The notes under the pieces were generated by a model. It made no database searches. It worked only from the letters and a program-made list of their open reading frames with translations, and was not told the origin of the DNA. Positions 56,507 through 64,000 of a stretch of DNA of 64,000 bases are shown here, one piece after another. Source of the stretch: Pseudonocardia oceani (GTDB lineage Bacteria; Actinomycetota; Actinomycetes; Mycobacteriales; Pseudonocardiaceae); NCBI RefSeq assembly GCF_019263585.2, contig NZ_JADQDF010000001.1:1674001-1738000 (forward strand), given 5' to 3'. The position numbers and the translations under genes are program-made. Position 1 is the stretch's first letter. The number at the start of each line of letters is the position of its first letter.

Positions 56507-57436
56507 TCAGCCCGCGAGCGCGGCCCGGACGGCGGCCCCCGCCGCCTCGTAGGACCCGCGCGTGTGCCCGATCGCGCCGGCCAGCCACCAGAACCCGTGG
56601 ATCATGCTCGGGTTCTGCAGGTGCGTCACCGGTACGCCCGCCCCGGACAGGGCGGCGGCGTAGGCGTCGCCCTCGTCGCGCAGCGGGTCGAACCCGGCGG
56701 TGATCACCGTGGCGGGCGGCAGGTCGGCGTGGCTCGCGGCCCGCAGCGGCGAGACGTAGGGGTCCTCCACGAGCGTCGGACTGGAGAGGTAGTGGCTGTA
56801 GAACCAGTCCATCGCGCTCTTGGTGAGCAGGTAGCCCTCGCCGTTCTCCACCCGCGAGACGTACTCGCCGCCCGCGTCGACCGCGGGGTAGATGAGCAGC
56901 TGGTGGGCGATGGCGGGGCCGCCGCGGTCGCGCGCCATGAGCGTGACGGCCGCGGCCAGGTTGCCGCCCGCGCTGTCGCCGGCCACCACGAGCCGGGTGG
57001 CGTCGACGCCGAGTTCGGCGGCGTGCTCGGCCACCCACGCCGTGGCGGCGTAGCAGTCGTCGGGCGCGGCGGGGTACACGTCCTCGGGCGCCTTGCGGTA
57101 GCCGACCGACACGACGACGGCGTCGACGATGTTGGCGAGCAGCCGGCACGGCTTGTCGGCCACCTCGATCGAGCCGATCACCCAGCCGCCGCCGTGGAAG
57201 TACAGGATCACGGGCTTCGGGCCGTCGCCCGCGGGCCGGTAGACCCGCACCGGGATCTCGCCGGCAGGGCCGGGCACGACCCGGTCGGTCACGTCGGCGA
57301 CCTCGGGCTCCCCCTGCAGGTCGATGAAGGCCATGCCCATCTCCCGCGCCTCCGGCACGGTCATCTCCGCGAAGTCCTTGGCCCCCTGCGCCGCCATCGC
57401 GTCGAGCAGTCCCCTGGCCTGTGCGTCGAGCGTCAT
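56507..57436 (-). CDS. HSL-family alpha/beta hydrolase (esterase)
   Basis: 309-residue esterase of the hormone-sensitive lipase group. Oxyanion-hole motif YFHGGGWV (about 76-83), nucleophile Ser in GDSAGGN, Asp in AGFDPLRDE and His in HGFWWLAG complete the triad. It has an N-terminal helical cap of about 35 residues. ATG 57436 follows GAGGAG. Likely hydrolyses short or medium acyl or aryl esters in the cytoplasm. Divergent from the acyl-CoA synthetase gene (131-bp interval), which may use the acid it releases. Confidence 0.92.
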   Translation of the reverse strand: MTLDAQARGLLDAMAAQGAKDFAEMTVPEAREMGMAFIDLQGEPEVADVTDRVVPGPAGEIPVRVYRPAGDGPKPVILYFHGGGWVIGSIEVADKPCRLLANIVDAVVVSVGYRKAPEDVYPAAPDDCYAATAWVAEHAAELGVDATRLVVAGDSAGGNLAAAVTLMARDRGGPAIAHQLLIYPAVDAGGEYVSRVENGEGYLLTKSAMDWFYSHYLSSPTLVEDPYVSPLRAASHADLPPATVITAGFDPLRDEGDAYAAALSGAGVPVTHLQNPSMIHGFWWLAGAIGHTRGSYEAAGAAVRAALAG

Positions 57437-57567
57437 CGCTCTCCTCAGTGTCGTGGATGTGGATCGGACGCAACACGGTCGCGGCCGCTGCGTCAACGCC
57501 TTCTCCCCGGATGTCCGGATCGCTATCGTCGGCTCGCGCATGTGCCGTGCGCCACAGGGAGGAACGC

Positions 57568-59148
57568 ATGACCGGCTCGACCCTCGATCTCTCCACCGCG
57601 GCCGCCGACTTCACCGCCATCCTGGGCCACTGGGAGGCCGAGCGGCCCGACGCGCCCGCCGTCACCTTCGCGGGCACCACCCGCACCTGGGCCGAGTTCG
57701 CCCGCCGGGTCCGCCAGAACGCGGCGGCCCAGCGCGCCGCCGGCCTGCGGCCCGGCGACCGCGTCGCCGTGCTCGACCTCAACCACCCCTCGTGCGTCGA
57801 GCTGACGCTGGCCTGCGCGCAGGTCGGCACGGCCAACGCCGTCGTCAACTTCCGGCTCGCGCCGCCCGAGATCGTCTACGTCGTCAACGACTCGCAGGCG
57901 CGGATCCTGTTCGTCGGCCCGGAGTTCGCCGGGGCCGTGGCGCAGGTGCGCGACAAGCTGCCCGCCGTCGAGCAGGTCATCCACGTGGGCGGCGACACCG
58001 ACGAGTACGAGGCCTGGATCGGCGCGCACGAGCCCGACCACGAGGTGCACCCCTCGGCGCCCGGCGACTGCTTCGTGCAGCTCTACACCTCGGGCACCAC
58101 CGGCTTCCCCAAGGGCGCGATGCTCACCCACGCCGGGATGCTCGCGCACGCCACGAACGTCATGGCCGACTTCGACGTCGACGCCGACTCGCGCGTGCAG
58201 GTCGCCATGCCGCTGTTCCACGTCGGCGGCACGAGCTACGTGCTGCTCTCGATCGCCTCGGGCGCGCACTCGTTCATGATGCGGATGCCCGACCCGGCCG
58301 CCGCGCTGGAGATGCTGGAGCGCGAGCGGATCACGCACACGTTCTACGTCCCGGCGCTGATGGCCGCGATGCTGCAGGTGCCCGGCGTCGCCGACCGCGA
58401 CTACTCGTCGGTGAAGGCCCTGTCCTACGGCGCGTCGCCGATGCCGCTGCCCGTCATGCGCGGGTGCCTGAAGCTGTTCCCGGACGTGATGCACCAGGTC
58501 TACGGCATGACCGAGCAGTGCGGCGTCGTCAGCTCGCTGGGCCCGGAGGACCACACGGACCCGGCCGCCGAGCACCGCCTGATCTCGGCGGGCACGCCGA
58601 TCCACGGCGTCGAGATCGAGATCCGCGATCCCGCCACCGGCGAGCCCGTCGCCACCGGCGAGCCCGGCGAGATCTGGGTCCGCTCGGCGCAGGTCATGGG
58701 TGGTTACTGGGGCAAGCCGGAGGCCACCGCCGCCGCGATCACCGAGGACGGCTGGCTGCGGTCGGGCGACGGCGGGCACAGGGACGCCGATGGCTACGTC
58801 TACGTCACCGACCGCATCAAGGACATGATCATCAGCGGCGGGGAGAACATCTACCCGGCCGAGATCGAGCGCGTCCTGGCCGAGCACCCGAGCGTCGCCG
58901 ACGTCGCGGTGATCGGCGTGCCCGACGAGCGGTGGGGCGAGGTGCCCAAGGCCGTCGTCGTGGCGGCCACGGGCGCGGAGATCGACGAGGCGGCGCTGCT
59001 GGCCTGGTGCCGCGAGCACCTGGCGTCGTTCAAGTGCCCCAAGTCGGTCGACGTGCTCGACGAGCTGCCCCGCAACCCCACGGGCAAGATCCTCAAGAAG
59101 GACCTGCGCAAGCCGTACTGGGAGGGCAAGGACCGCCAGGTCGTCTGA
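57568..59148 (+). CDS. Acyl-CoA synthetase (FadD-like, AMP-forming)
   Basis: 526-residue adenylate-forming ligase. Motif A3 YTSGTTGFPKGAML (about 174-187), A5 YGMTEQCG, A7 SGDGGHRDADGY, A8 DRIKDMIISGGENIYPAEIE and A10 lysine in RNPTGKILKKDL are all present, so it should activate a fatty or aryl acid to its CoA ester. ATG 57568 with GGGAGGA upstream. Divergent from the HSL esterase and convergent with the NUDIX gene. Confidence 0.93.
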   Translation: MTGSTLDLSTAAADFTAILGHWEAERPDAPAVTFAGTTRTWAEFARRVRQNAAAQRAAGLRPGDRVAVLDLNHPSCVELTLACAQVGTANAVVNFRLAPPEIVYVVNDSQARILFVGPEFAGAVAQVRDKLPAVEQVIHVGGDTDEYEAWIGAHEPDHEVHPSAPGDCFVQLYTSGTTGFPKGAMLTHAGMLAHATNVMADFDVDADSRVQVAMPLFHVGGTSYVLLSIASGAHSFMMRMPDPAAALEMLERERITHTFYVPALMAAMLQVPGVADRDYSSVKALSYGASPMPLPVMRGCLKLFPDVMHQVYGMTEQCGVVSSLGPEDHTDPAAEHRLISAGTPIHGVEIEIRDPATGEPVATGEPGEIWVRSAQVMGGYWGKPEATAAAITEDGWLRSGDGGHRDADGYVYVTDRIKDMIISGGENIYPAEIERVLAEHPSVADVAVIGVPDERWGEVPKAVVVAATGAEIDEAALLAWCREHLASFKCPKSVDVLDELPRNPTGKILKKDLRKPYWEGKDRQVV

Positions 59149-59154
59149 CGGTCC

Positions 59155-59610
59155 CTACGCGAAGCCGAAGGCGGTGATCACCGGCAGGTCGCCGCGGCGC
59201 AGGCCCTCGAGGACGAACAGCTCGTGCGGGACGACGGGCTCGGGCAGCGCGTCGAGCGGGTACCAGCCCAGCCCGGCGCTCCGCTCGGGCTCCATCGTGC
59301 GCGGCTCGCCGGTCCAGCGGCGGCAGGCGAAGAAGAAGTCGACGCGCTCGTCGATCTCCAGGCCGTTGCCGTGCGTGCGGTGCATGGTCGTCAGGGGGAC
59401 GAGGTCGCGCTGCTCGACGACGATCCCCAGCTCCTCGGCGGCCTCCCGGCACGCCGCAGCGAACACCGGCTCGTCGGCCTCGACGTGCCCCGCGGCCGCG
59501 GCGGCCCAGAAGCCGTCGCGGTAGCCGGTGCCCCGGCGCAGCTGCAGCAGGACGCGCTCCCCGGCGTCGATCAGCAGCACGTACGCGGCAGGCACGACCC
59601 GGAACCCCAC
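59155..59610 (-). CDS. NUDIX hydrolase
   Basis: 151-residue NUDIX-fold pyrophosphatase. The NUDIX box GHVEADEPVFAAACREAAEELGI (about 40-62) is complete except that the first part reads GHVE instead of GGxxE; the metal-binding REAAEE is intact. Substrate is a nucleoside diphosphate derivative not identifiable here. GTG 59610 has TAGGGT upstream; an internal GTG at 59595 is possible. Convergent with the acyl-CoA synthetase; a repeat-rich divergent gap follows. Confidence 0.87.
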   Translation of the reverse strand: MGFRVVPAAYVLLIDAGERVLLQLRRGTGYRDGFWAAAAAGHVEADEPVFAAACREAAEELGIVVEQRDLVPLTTMHRTHGNGLEIDERVDFFFACRRWTGEPRTMEPERSAGLGWYPLDALPEPVVPHELFVLEGLRRGDLPVITAFGFA

Positions 59611-59642
59611 GGGCGGCGACCCTACCCGGGCCCCCGCACCCC

Positions 59643-59716
59643 GGCTCGCACACAGGCCGCGGGGCTCGCACACAGGTCCGGCCCTGTGTGCGAGCCCCCG
59701 GAGCTGTGTGCGAGCC
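59643..59716. repeat. Four copies of a 13-14-bp word in mirrored arrangement
   Basis: GGCTCGCACACAGG at 59643-59656 and 59663-59676; its reverse complement CCTGTGTGCGAGCC at 59683-59696, and CTGTGTGCGAGCC at 59704-59716. The inner pair can form a stem of 14 bp with a 6-nt loop. It fills most of the 136-bp gap between the NUDIX and DUF427 genes. Confidence 0.85.
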
Positions 59717-59746
59717 GGGGGTTGCGCACCGGAGGACAGTCGTCCC

Positions 59747-60562
59747 ATGGCGGTGCGGATGGCGGAGCACGTGGCGGGGTCCTTCGGTGAGCTGCGGGTC
59801 GAGCCCACCCCGGTGCGGCTGCGGGCCGCCCTCGACGGCGTCCCGGCCCTCGACACGACCGAGGCCCTGCTCGTCTGGGAGCCCGGACGTGTGGTGCCGC
59901 AGTACGCGGTGCCCGCCGCGGACGTGGTGGCCGAGCTCCTGCCCGGCGGCGACGGCCCCCGCTACGGGCCCGGAGCCCAGCCGCTGGGCCCCGAGGGCCG
60001 TTCGGTGCTGACGCCCGACACCGGCTTCGGCGTGCACACCAGCGACGGCGAGCCCCTGACGATCCGCCTCGGCGGCTCCGAGCGGGTGGGCGCCGCGTTC
60101 CGCCCCGCCGACCCCGAGCTCGCCGGCTACGTGTTCGTCGACTTCACGGCGCTGGACTGGACCGAGGAGGACGAGCCGGTCGTCGGCCACCCCCGCGACC
60201 CCTTCCACCGCGTCGACGCCCGGCAGTCCTCGCGGCACGTCCGGATCGCGCTGCACGGGCAGGTCCTCGCCGAGAGCCGGCGCCCGGTGCTGGTCACCGA
60301 GACGTGGCTGCCGGTGCGCTGGTACCTCCCGCCCGAGGACGTCCGCACCGAGCTGCTGACGCCGAGCACCACCGTCACCGAGTGCGCCTACAAGGGCGTC
60401 GCCCGCTACGACGCCGCCGGCGGCCGCGACATCGCCTGGCGCTACCCGGAGCCGCTGCCGGGCTCGGAGGCGCTCGCCGGGCTCGTCTCGTTCTTCACCG
60501 AGCACGTCGACGTGCGCCTCGACGGCGTCGACGTGACGCGTCCCGTCTCCCCCTGGACGTGA
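59747..60562 (+). CDS. Tandem DUF427 protein
   Basis: 271-residue protein with two DUF427 modules (about 15-110 and about 158-260). The second has the family signature RPVLVTETWLPVRWYLPPEDV, TECAYKGVARYD and AWRYPEPLPGSE. DUF427 folds bind small ligands but have no established reaction. ATG 59747 follows GGAGG by 11 nt; ATG 59759 is an alternative. 25 nt before the LLM gene on the same strand, so probably co-transcribed. Confidence 0.85.
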   Translation: MAVRMAEHVAGSFGELRVEPTPVRLRAALDGVPALDTTEALLVWEPGRVVPQYAVPAADVVAELLPGGDGPRYGPGAQPLGPEGRSVLTPDTGFGVHTSDGEPLTIRLGGSERVGAAFRPADPELAGYVFVDFTALDWTEEDEPVVGHPRDPFHRVDARQSSRHVRIALHGQVLAESRRPVLVTETWLPVRWYLPPEDVRTELLTPSTTVTECAYKGVARYDAAGGRDIAWRYPEPLPGSEALAGLVSFFTEHVDVRLDGVDVTRPVSPWT

Positions 60563-60587
60563 CGTGACCCGTCGGTAACATCGCCGC

Positions 60588-61619
60588 ATGCTGCTGTCGA
60601 CTCAACTCCAGTACGGCGACGACCCGATCAACAACGCCGAGGCGGTGGTCGGCCTGGAGAAGGCGGGGCTCGACGTCGTCTGGGTGGCGGAGGCGTACAG
60701 CTTCGACGCCGTCTCGCTGATGGGCTACCTCGCGGCGCGCACCGAGCGGCTCCAGATCGGCTCGGGCATCCTCCCGATCTACAGCCGCACCCCCACCCTC
60801 ACCGCGATGACGGCGGCGGGGCTCGACGCCCTGAGCGGCGGCCGCATGATCCTGGGCCTGGGCGCGTCCGGCCCGCAGGTCATCGAGGGCTTCCACGGCG
60901 TCCCCTACGACAAGCCGGTGGCGCGCACCCGCGAGGTCATCGACATCTGCCGGCAGGTGTGGCGCCGGGAGAAGGTCCAGCACGAGGGCCTCTACTCGAT
61001 CCCGCTGCCCGAGGGGCAGGGCACCGGGCTGGGCAAGCCGCTCAAGCTGATCAACCACCCGAAGCGCTCCGACATCCCGATCTGGATCGCTGCGCTGGGC
61101 GACAAGAACGTCGAGCTGACCGCGGAACTCGCACAGGGCTGGCTGCCCCACGTCGTGCTGCCGGAGCGGATGCGCGAGACGTTCGGCGCCGCCCTCGACG
61201 CCGGCACCGCGAAGCGCGCCCCCGAGCTCGGCACGCTGCAGATCACCGGCGGCGGCATCCTCGCCATCGAGGACGACATGATGGACGGCGCGCGGCAGAT
61301 GCACCGGCACATGAGCGCGCTGTACCTGGGCGGCATGGGCGCGCGCGGCAAGAACTTCTACAACACCGTCTTCCAGCGCCAGGGCTACGCCGACGAGGCG
61401 AAGACCGTGCAGGACCTCTACCTCGACGGCAAGAAGCAGGAGGCCGCGGAGTCGCTGCCCGAGGAGTTCCTCGCGCACACCTCGCTGATCGGCCCGCCGT
61501 CGTTCGTCAAGGAGCGGATCGCTGCGCTGCGTGAGGCGGGGGTGACCCACCTCCACGTCAACCCGATCAGCACCGACCCGCAGAAGGTGTTGTCGCAGGT
61601 GAAGGAGTGGCTGCAGTAG
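60588..61619 (+). CDS. F420-type LLM oxidoreductase
   Basis: 343-residue LLM-family oxidoreductase of the F420-dependent subgroup: LEKAGLDVVWVAEAYSFDA, QIGSGILPIYSRTPTL and GGRMILGLGASGPQVIEGFHG near the N-terminus, PIWIAALGDKNVELTAELA in the middle. Such proteins use F420 or FMN to oxidise or reduce small carbonyls. ATG 60588 lies 25 nt after the DUF427 stop. A strong inverted repeat follows its stop. Confidence 0.88.
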   Translation: MLLSTQLQYGDDPINNAEAVVGLEKAGLDVVWVAEAYSFDAVSLMGYLAARTERLQIGSGILPIYSRTPTLTAMTAAGLDALSGGRMILGLGASGPQVIEGFHGVPYDKPVARTREVIDICRQVWRREKVQHEGLYSIPLPEGQGTGLGKPLKLINHPKRSDIPIWIAALGDKNVELTAELAQGWLPHVVLPERMRETFGAALDAGTAKRAPELGTLQITGGGILAIEDDMMDGARQMHRHMSALYLGGMGARGKNFYNTVFQRQGYADEAKTVQDLYLDGKKQEAAESLPEEFLAHTSLIGPPSFVKERIAALREAGVTHLHVNPISTDPQKVLSQVKEWLQ

Positions 61620-61635
61620 GTGACGGGGGGCCCGT

Positions 61636-61693
61636 GTCGGTGACGAGCGGTGACCGGATCACACTCTGAGGAGTACCGGTCCTCGTCACCGAC
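61636..61693. promoter_or_regulatory. 12-bp-arm inverted repeat
   Basis: GTCGGTGACGAG (61636-61647) and CTCGTCACCGAC (61682-61693), perfect, 34 nt apart, in the gap between the LLM stop and the TTG start at 61709. It may be a terminator for the LLM operon, an operator, or a leader hairpin of the next gene. Confidence 0.55.
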
Positions 61694-61708
61694 CCCCGGG
61701 AGCGTGCG

Positions 61709-62473
61709 TTGCTCGACCTCGTCATCGCCACCTCCGACGACCCGATGGGGCCGGAGCAGTACCGGTTCGTGGCGACGGACGCGTGGTGGCTGGGCAGCTT
61801 CGGCGCTCACCAGCACCTGACCGAGCACCGGCTGCGCACCTGGATCCCCGCACAGCCCGACCGCGACTGGCTGCTCGACCGCTCCCTGACCGGCCGCCAG
61901 CGCTGGCTCAGCGGCTCACTGGAGCAGGCGCAGGAGGACGGGTTCGAGCTGCACGACGTCGCCCCGGTCGGGCTGTTCCGGGCGCCCTACGGCGAGTTCC
62001 ACCGCGAGCGCGACCGCTGCGTCGAGCCCTCCCAGCGCCGCCGCGGCAGCTGGCAGGCGCCGACGCCGGAGTTCCTCGAGCGCCTGCCCCGCGACCCGGC
62101 CGCGCTCCTGCAGCGCCTGCAGGACGACCACCCGGGCCGCTGGGCGTCGCCGTTCAGCGGCGCCGTCGACGTCCTGCGCACCTGCCTCGTGCCCGCAGAC
62201 CTGCGCGGGGTGCTCTACCAGGCGCTCACCGGGCTGCCCGGCGTCACGCTCGCCGACGGCACGGCGGCCTTCGACGGCCGCGAGTGCCTCGTCCTCGTCC
62301 ACGACGCCGGGCGCACCCGCACCGAGCTGATGATCGACATCGCCGACGGCCAGTTCGCGGGCGAGCGCGACACCACGCGCACCGAGTCGCGCTGCGACCT
62401 GCCGCTCCACACGCTGATCGGCGAGACGGCCGTGCACAGCGCGATCGTCGACGAGCTGGGCGAGCAGCCCTAG
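61709..62473 (+). CDS. CU044_5270-like hypothetical protein
   Basis: 254-residue protein resembling the C-terminal part of the CU044_5270-type actinobacterial family that accompanies extracytoplasmic sigma factors: GFELHDVAPVGLFRAP, TPEFLERLPRDPAALLQRL, LRTCLVPADLRGVLYQALTGLPGV and DGRECLVLVHDAGRTRTELMID blocks. No membrane segment or sigma factor gene is present, so it is either a shortened member or cytosolic. The TTG at 61709 has GGGAG 7 nt upstream; no ATG or GTG is available before the in-frame stop at 61667. Confidence 0.65.
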   Translation: MLDLVIATSDDPMGPEQYRFVATDAWWLGSFGAHQHLTEHRLRTWIPAQPDRDWLLDRSLTGRQRWLSGSLEQAQEDGFELHDVAPVGLFRAPYGEFHRERDRCVEPSQRRRGSWQAPTPEFLERLPRDPAALLQRLQDDHPGRWASPFSGAVDVLRTCLVPADLRGVLYQALTGLPGVTLADGTAAFDGRECLVLVHDAGRTRTELMIDIADGQFAGERDTTRTESRCDLPLHTLIGETAVHSAIVDELGEQP

Positions 62474-62476
62474 CGG

Positions 62477-62935
62477 CTACCGCAGCGGCTGCTCCGCCCC
62501 GCCGTGGTCGGACTCCGGCCGCGGCCCGTGGATGCGCCGCTCGGACTCCTCGATCGGCACGTCGTCGATGCTCGCCTCCCGGCGCCGCATGTAGCCCTCG
62601 GCGTCGAACTCCCACAGCTCGTTGCCGTAGGAGCGCCACCACTGCCCGTCGACGTCGCGGCACTCGTACTGGAACCGGACCGCGATCCGGTTCCCCTCGA
62701 ACGCCCACAGGTCCTTGCGCAGCGCGTACTCGAGCTCGCGGTCCCACTTGCCGCGCAGGAACTCCGCGATCTCGGCGCGGCCGGTGACGAAGCGGTCGCG
62801 GTTGCGCCAGACGGAGTCCTCGCTGTAGGCCGCGGCGACCTTCTCCGGGTCGCGGGTGTTCCAGGCGTCCTCGGCGGCCTGGACCTTGCGGGCGGCGGTC
62901 GTGGCGTCGAACGGGGGAAGCGGTGGGCGGCTCAC
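62477..62935 (-). CDS. NTF2-like DUF1348 protein
   Basis: 152-residue SnoaL/NTF2-like fold protein of the DUF1348 type: [80 protein letters not shown]. Function unknown; the fold binds a small ligand in a cone-shaped pocket. GTG 62935 with GAGGAGAGG upstream. Convergent with the CU044_5270-like gene, divergent from kgd. Confidence 0.88.
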   Translation of the reverse strand: MSRPPLPPFDATTAARKVQAAEDAWNTRDPEKVAAAYSEDSVWRNRDRFVTGRAEIAEFLRGKWDRELEYALRKDLWAFEGNRIAVRFQYECRDVDGQWWRSYGNELWEFDAEGYMRRREASIDDVPIEESERRIHGPRPESDHGGAEQPLR

Positions 62936-63061
62936 GGGCGTCCTCTCCTCGGGGGCCCGGATCATCCCGCGCAGGGCCGGACGGCGCACCCGCCACCACC
63001 TGGTGCCCGATGTCTCCCCGCCGTCACCTCTGCCGCGATACCCGCGTCGGACGTCGGGGAC

Positions 63062-63067
63062 TAACCT
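63062..63067 (+). promoter_or_regulatory. Candidate -10 of the kgd promoter
   Basis: TAACCT, with transcription expected to begin near 63074. This places the GTG at 63071 too close to, or before, the start of transcription and supports GTG 63116, preceded by AAGGCGG, as the kgd start. Confidence 0.4.
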
Positions 63068-63115
63068 GGCGTGAAGTCCCGGCGAAGACGCGATCCGATC
63101 AAGGCGGTCCACAGC

Positions 63116-64000
63116 GTGTCCAGCAGCAGTACCTCGAACCCGGCCAGCGACTTCGGTCCCAACGAGTGGCTCGTCGAGGAGATGTACCAGCGCTTCCTCG
63201 ACGACCCGTCCACGGTCGACCCCGCATGGCACGAGTTCTTCGCCGACTACCGTCCCGGGGACGGCACGCCCGCCGACACCAACGGCGCCGCCGCCTCGCC
63301 GTCGACCGAACCCGGCCCGGCACCGACGCCGAAGGCCGAGCCCGCGGAGCCCAGCGAGGACCGCCGCACGGCCGACCGCGCCGCCATGGAACCGCCCGCC
63401 GCCAACGGCGCAGCGCCCGCGAAGAAGGAGCCCGGCCGCACCGCGCCGGAGAAGGCCGCCCCGGAGAAGAAGGCCGCCGCGCCCGCGGAGAAGAAGGCCG
63501 CGCCCGCCGCGGAGAAGGCGAAGCCCGCCGCCGGCTCGTCGAGCCAGGCCGCGAAGCCGAGCGCCCCGATCGGCGGCGACGGCGAGTCCACGCCGATCCG
63601 CGGTGCCGCCAACGCCGTCGTCAAGAACATGAACGCCTCGCTGGCCGTGCCCACGGCCACCAGCGTGCGCGCGGTGCCCGCGAAGCTGCTCGCCGACAAC
63701 CGCGTCGTCATCAACAACCAGCTCAAGCGCACCCGCGGTGGCAAGATCAGCTTCACGCACCTGATCGGCTACGCGGTCGTCAAGGCGCTTGCCGCGTTCC
63801 CGGTGATGAACCGCCACTTCGTCGAGGCCGAGGGCAAGCCCACCGTCGTCCAGCCCGACCACGTCAACCTCGGCCTGGCCATCGACCTGCCCGGCAGGAA
63901 CGGGCAGCGCTCGCTCGTCGTCGTCTCGATCAAGGGCTGCGAGGCGATGACCTTCGCCCAGTTCTGGTCGGCCTACGAGGACATCGTCCGCAAGGCCCGC
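63116..64000 (+). CDS. kgd: Multifunctional 2-oxoglutarate decarboxylase/dehydrogenase Kgd (partial)
   Basis: N-terminal 295 codons of the actinobacterial fused E1o-E2o enzyme (about 1250 residues in full) that decarboxylates 2-oxoglutarate in the TCA cycle. The start [27 protein letters not shown] matches the mycobacterial N-terminus; a Lys/Ala/Glu/Pro-rich linker (about 50-145) precedes the E2-like succinyltransferase core beginning [14 protein letters not shown], with the acyl-transfer fold segment [26 protein letters not shown]. It runs off the right edge, so the ThDP domain is not visible. An in-frame GTG at 63071 would add 15 residues. Confidence 0.95.
   Translation, partial: MSSSSTSNPASDFGPNEWLVEEMYQRFLDDPSTVDPAWHEFFADYRPGDGTPADTNGAAASPSTEPGPAPTPKAEPAEPSEDRRTADRAAMEPPAANGAAPAKKEPGRTAPEKAAPEKKAAAPAEKKAAPAAEKAKPAAGSSSQAAKPSAPIGGDGESTPIRGAANAVVKNMNASLAVPTATSVRAVPAKLLADNRVVINNQLKRTRGGKISFTHLIGYAVVKALAAFPVMNRHFVEAEGKPTVVQPDHVNLGLAIDLPGRNGQRSLVVVSIKGCEAMTFAQFWSAYEDIVRKAR

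Overview
The window is about 64 kb of very GC-rich actinobacterial chromosome. It carries a furA-katG pair, the N-terminus of a Kgd-type 2-oxoglutarate decarboxylase, a mycothiol-type MPI/DinB-fold protein, a DUF222-HNH (13E12-type) gene with a LexA box, LLM/F420-type oxidoreductases, many GTG starts and dense GTGA/ATGA gene overlaps. Together these point to Pseudonocardiaceae, most likely a Pseudonocardia-like organism. No rRNA, tRNA, CRISPR array or complete insertion sequence was seen.

Layout. 0-10 kb is a catabolic island: an MHS transporter and a divergent GAF-LuxR regulator, a PaaK-like CoA ligase, two SDR dehydrogenases and a luciferase-like monooxygenase on the minus strand. A DUF35-thiolase-P450 operon lies opposite, closed by a TetR repressor. 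The set looks like activation, oxidation and thiolytic or retro-aldol cleavage of a CoA-bound substrate. 10-20 kb holds a giant LAL regulator with two small genes, katG-furA, a VOC protein, an O-antigen-ligase-like membrane protein with a small exported partner, msrA and a DUF2231 membrane protein.

20-28 kb is the most intriguing part. It is a tightly overlapping block (histidine phosphatase, UPF0104 flippase-like protein, methyltransferase, GT4 glycosyltransferase, active-site-deficient PTPS homologue, zinc-type dehydrogenase) facing a CDP-alcohol phosphatidyltransferase and an LTA-synthase-like sulfatase. It resembles an uncharacterised Streptomyces neighbourhood built around the non-catalytic PTPS homologue SCO6650, and suggests an undescribed pterin- or pyrimidine-linked lipid or glycoconjugate.

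28-36 kb contains the DUF222-HNH gene whose start codon lies inside a perfect 16-bp LexA box. An AlkZ-like (QxQ) DNA glycosylase diverges from it, giving a probable SOS-controlled repair pair. HAD hydrolase, DHA2 efflux, Lrp/HppD (tyrosine catabolism), a cold-shock protein and an exported alpha-carbonic anhydrase follow. 36-45 kb has tandem paralogous exported peptidase-like proteins, a Tat-exported PhoX phosphatase, a ClpP-like protein lacking its catalytic Asp, a Cys-rich pentapeptide-repeat protein, a phosphofructokinase with PPi-type specificity residues, a DUF4126 membrane protein and a NarL-type response regulator.

45-64 kb has a GAF regulator, a MarR gene with a clear operator facing an MPI/DinB-fold gene, glmS, and a roughly 770-bp non-coding stretch of several repeat families. 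It continues with a one-chain heterodimer-type ABC exporter behind an ABC-2 pair, an HSL esterase, an acyl-CoA synthetase, a NUDIX protein, a DUF427 protein, an LLM oxidoreductase, and kgd running off the end. Most genes sit in small overlapping operons; intergenic hairpins separate several convergent pairs.
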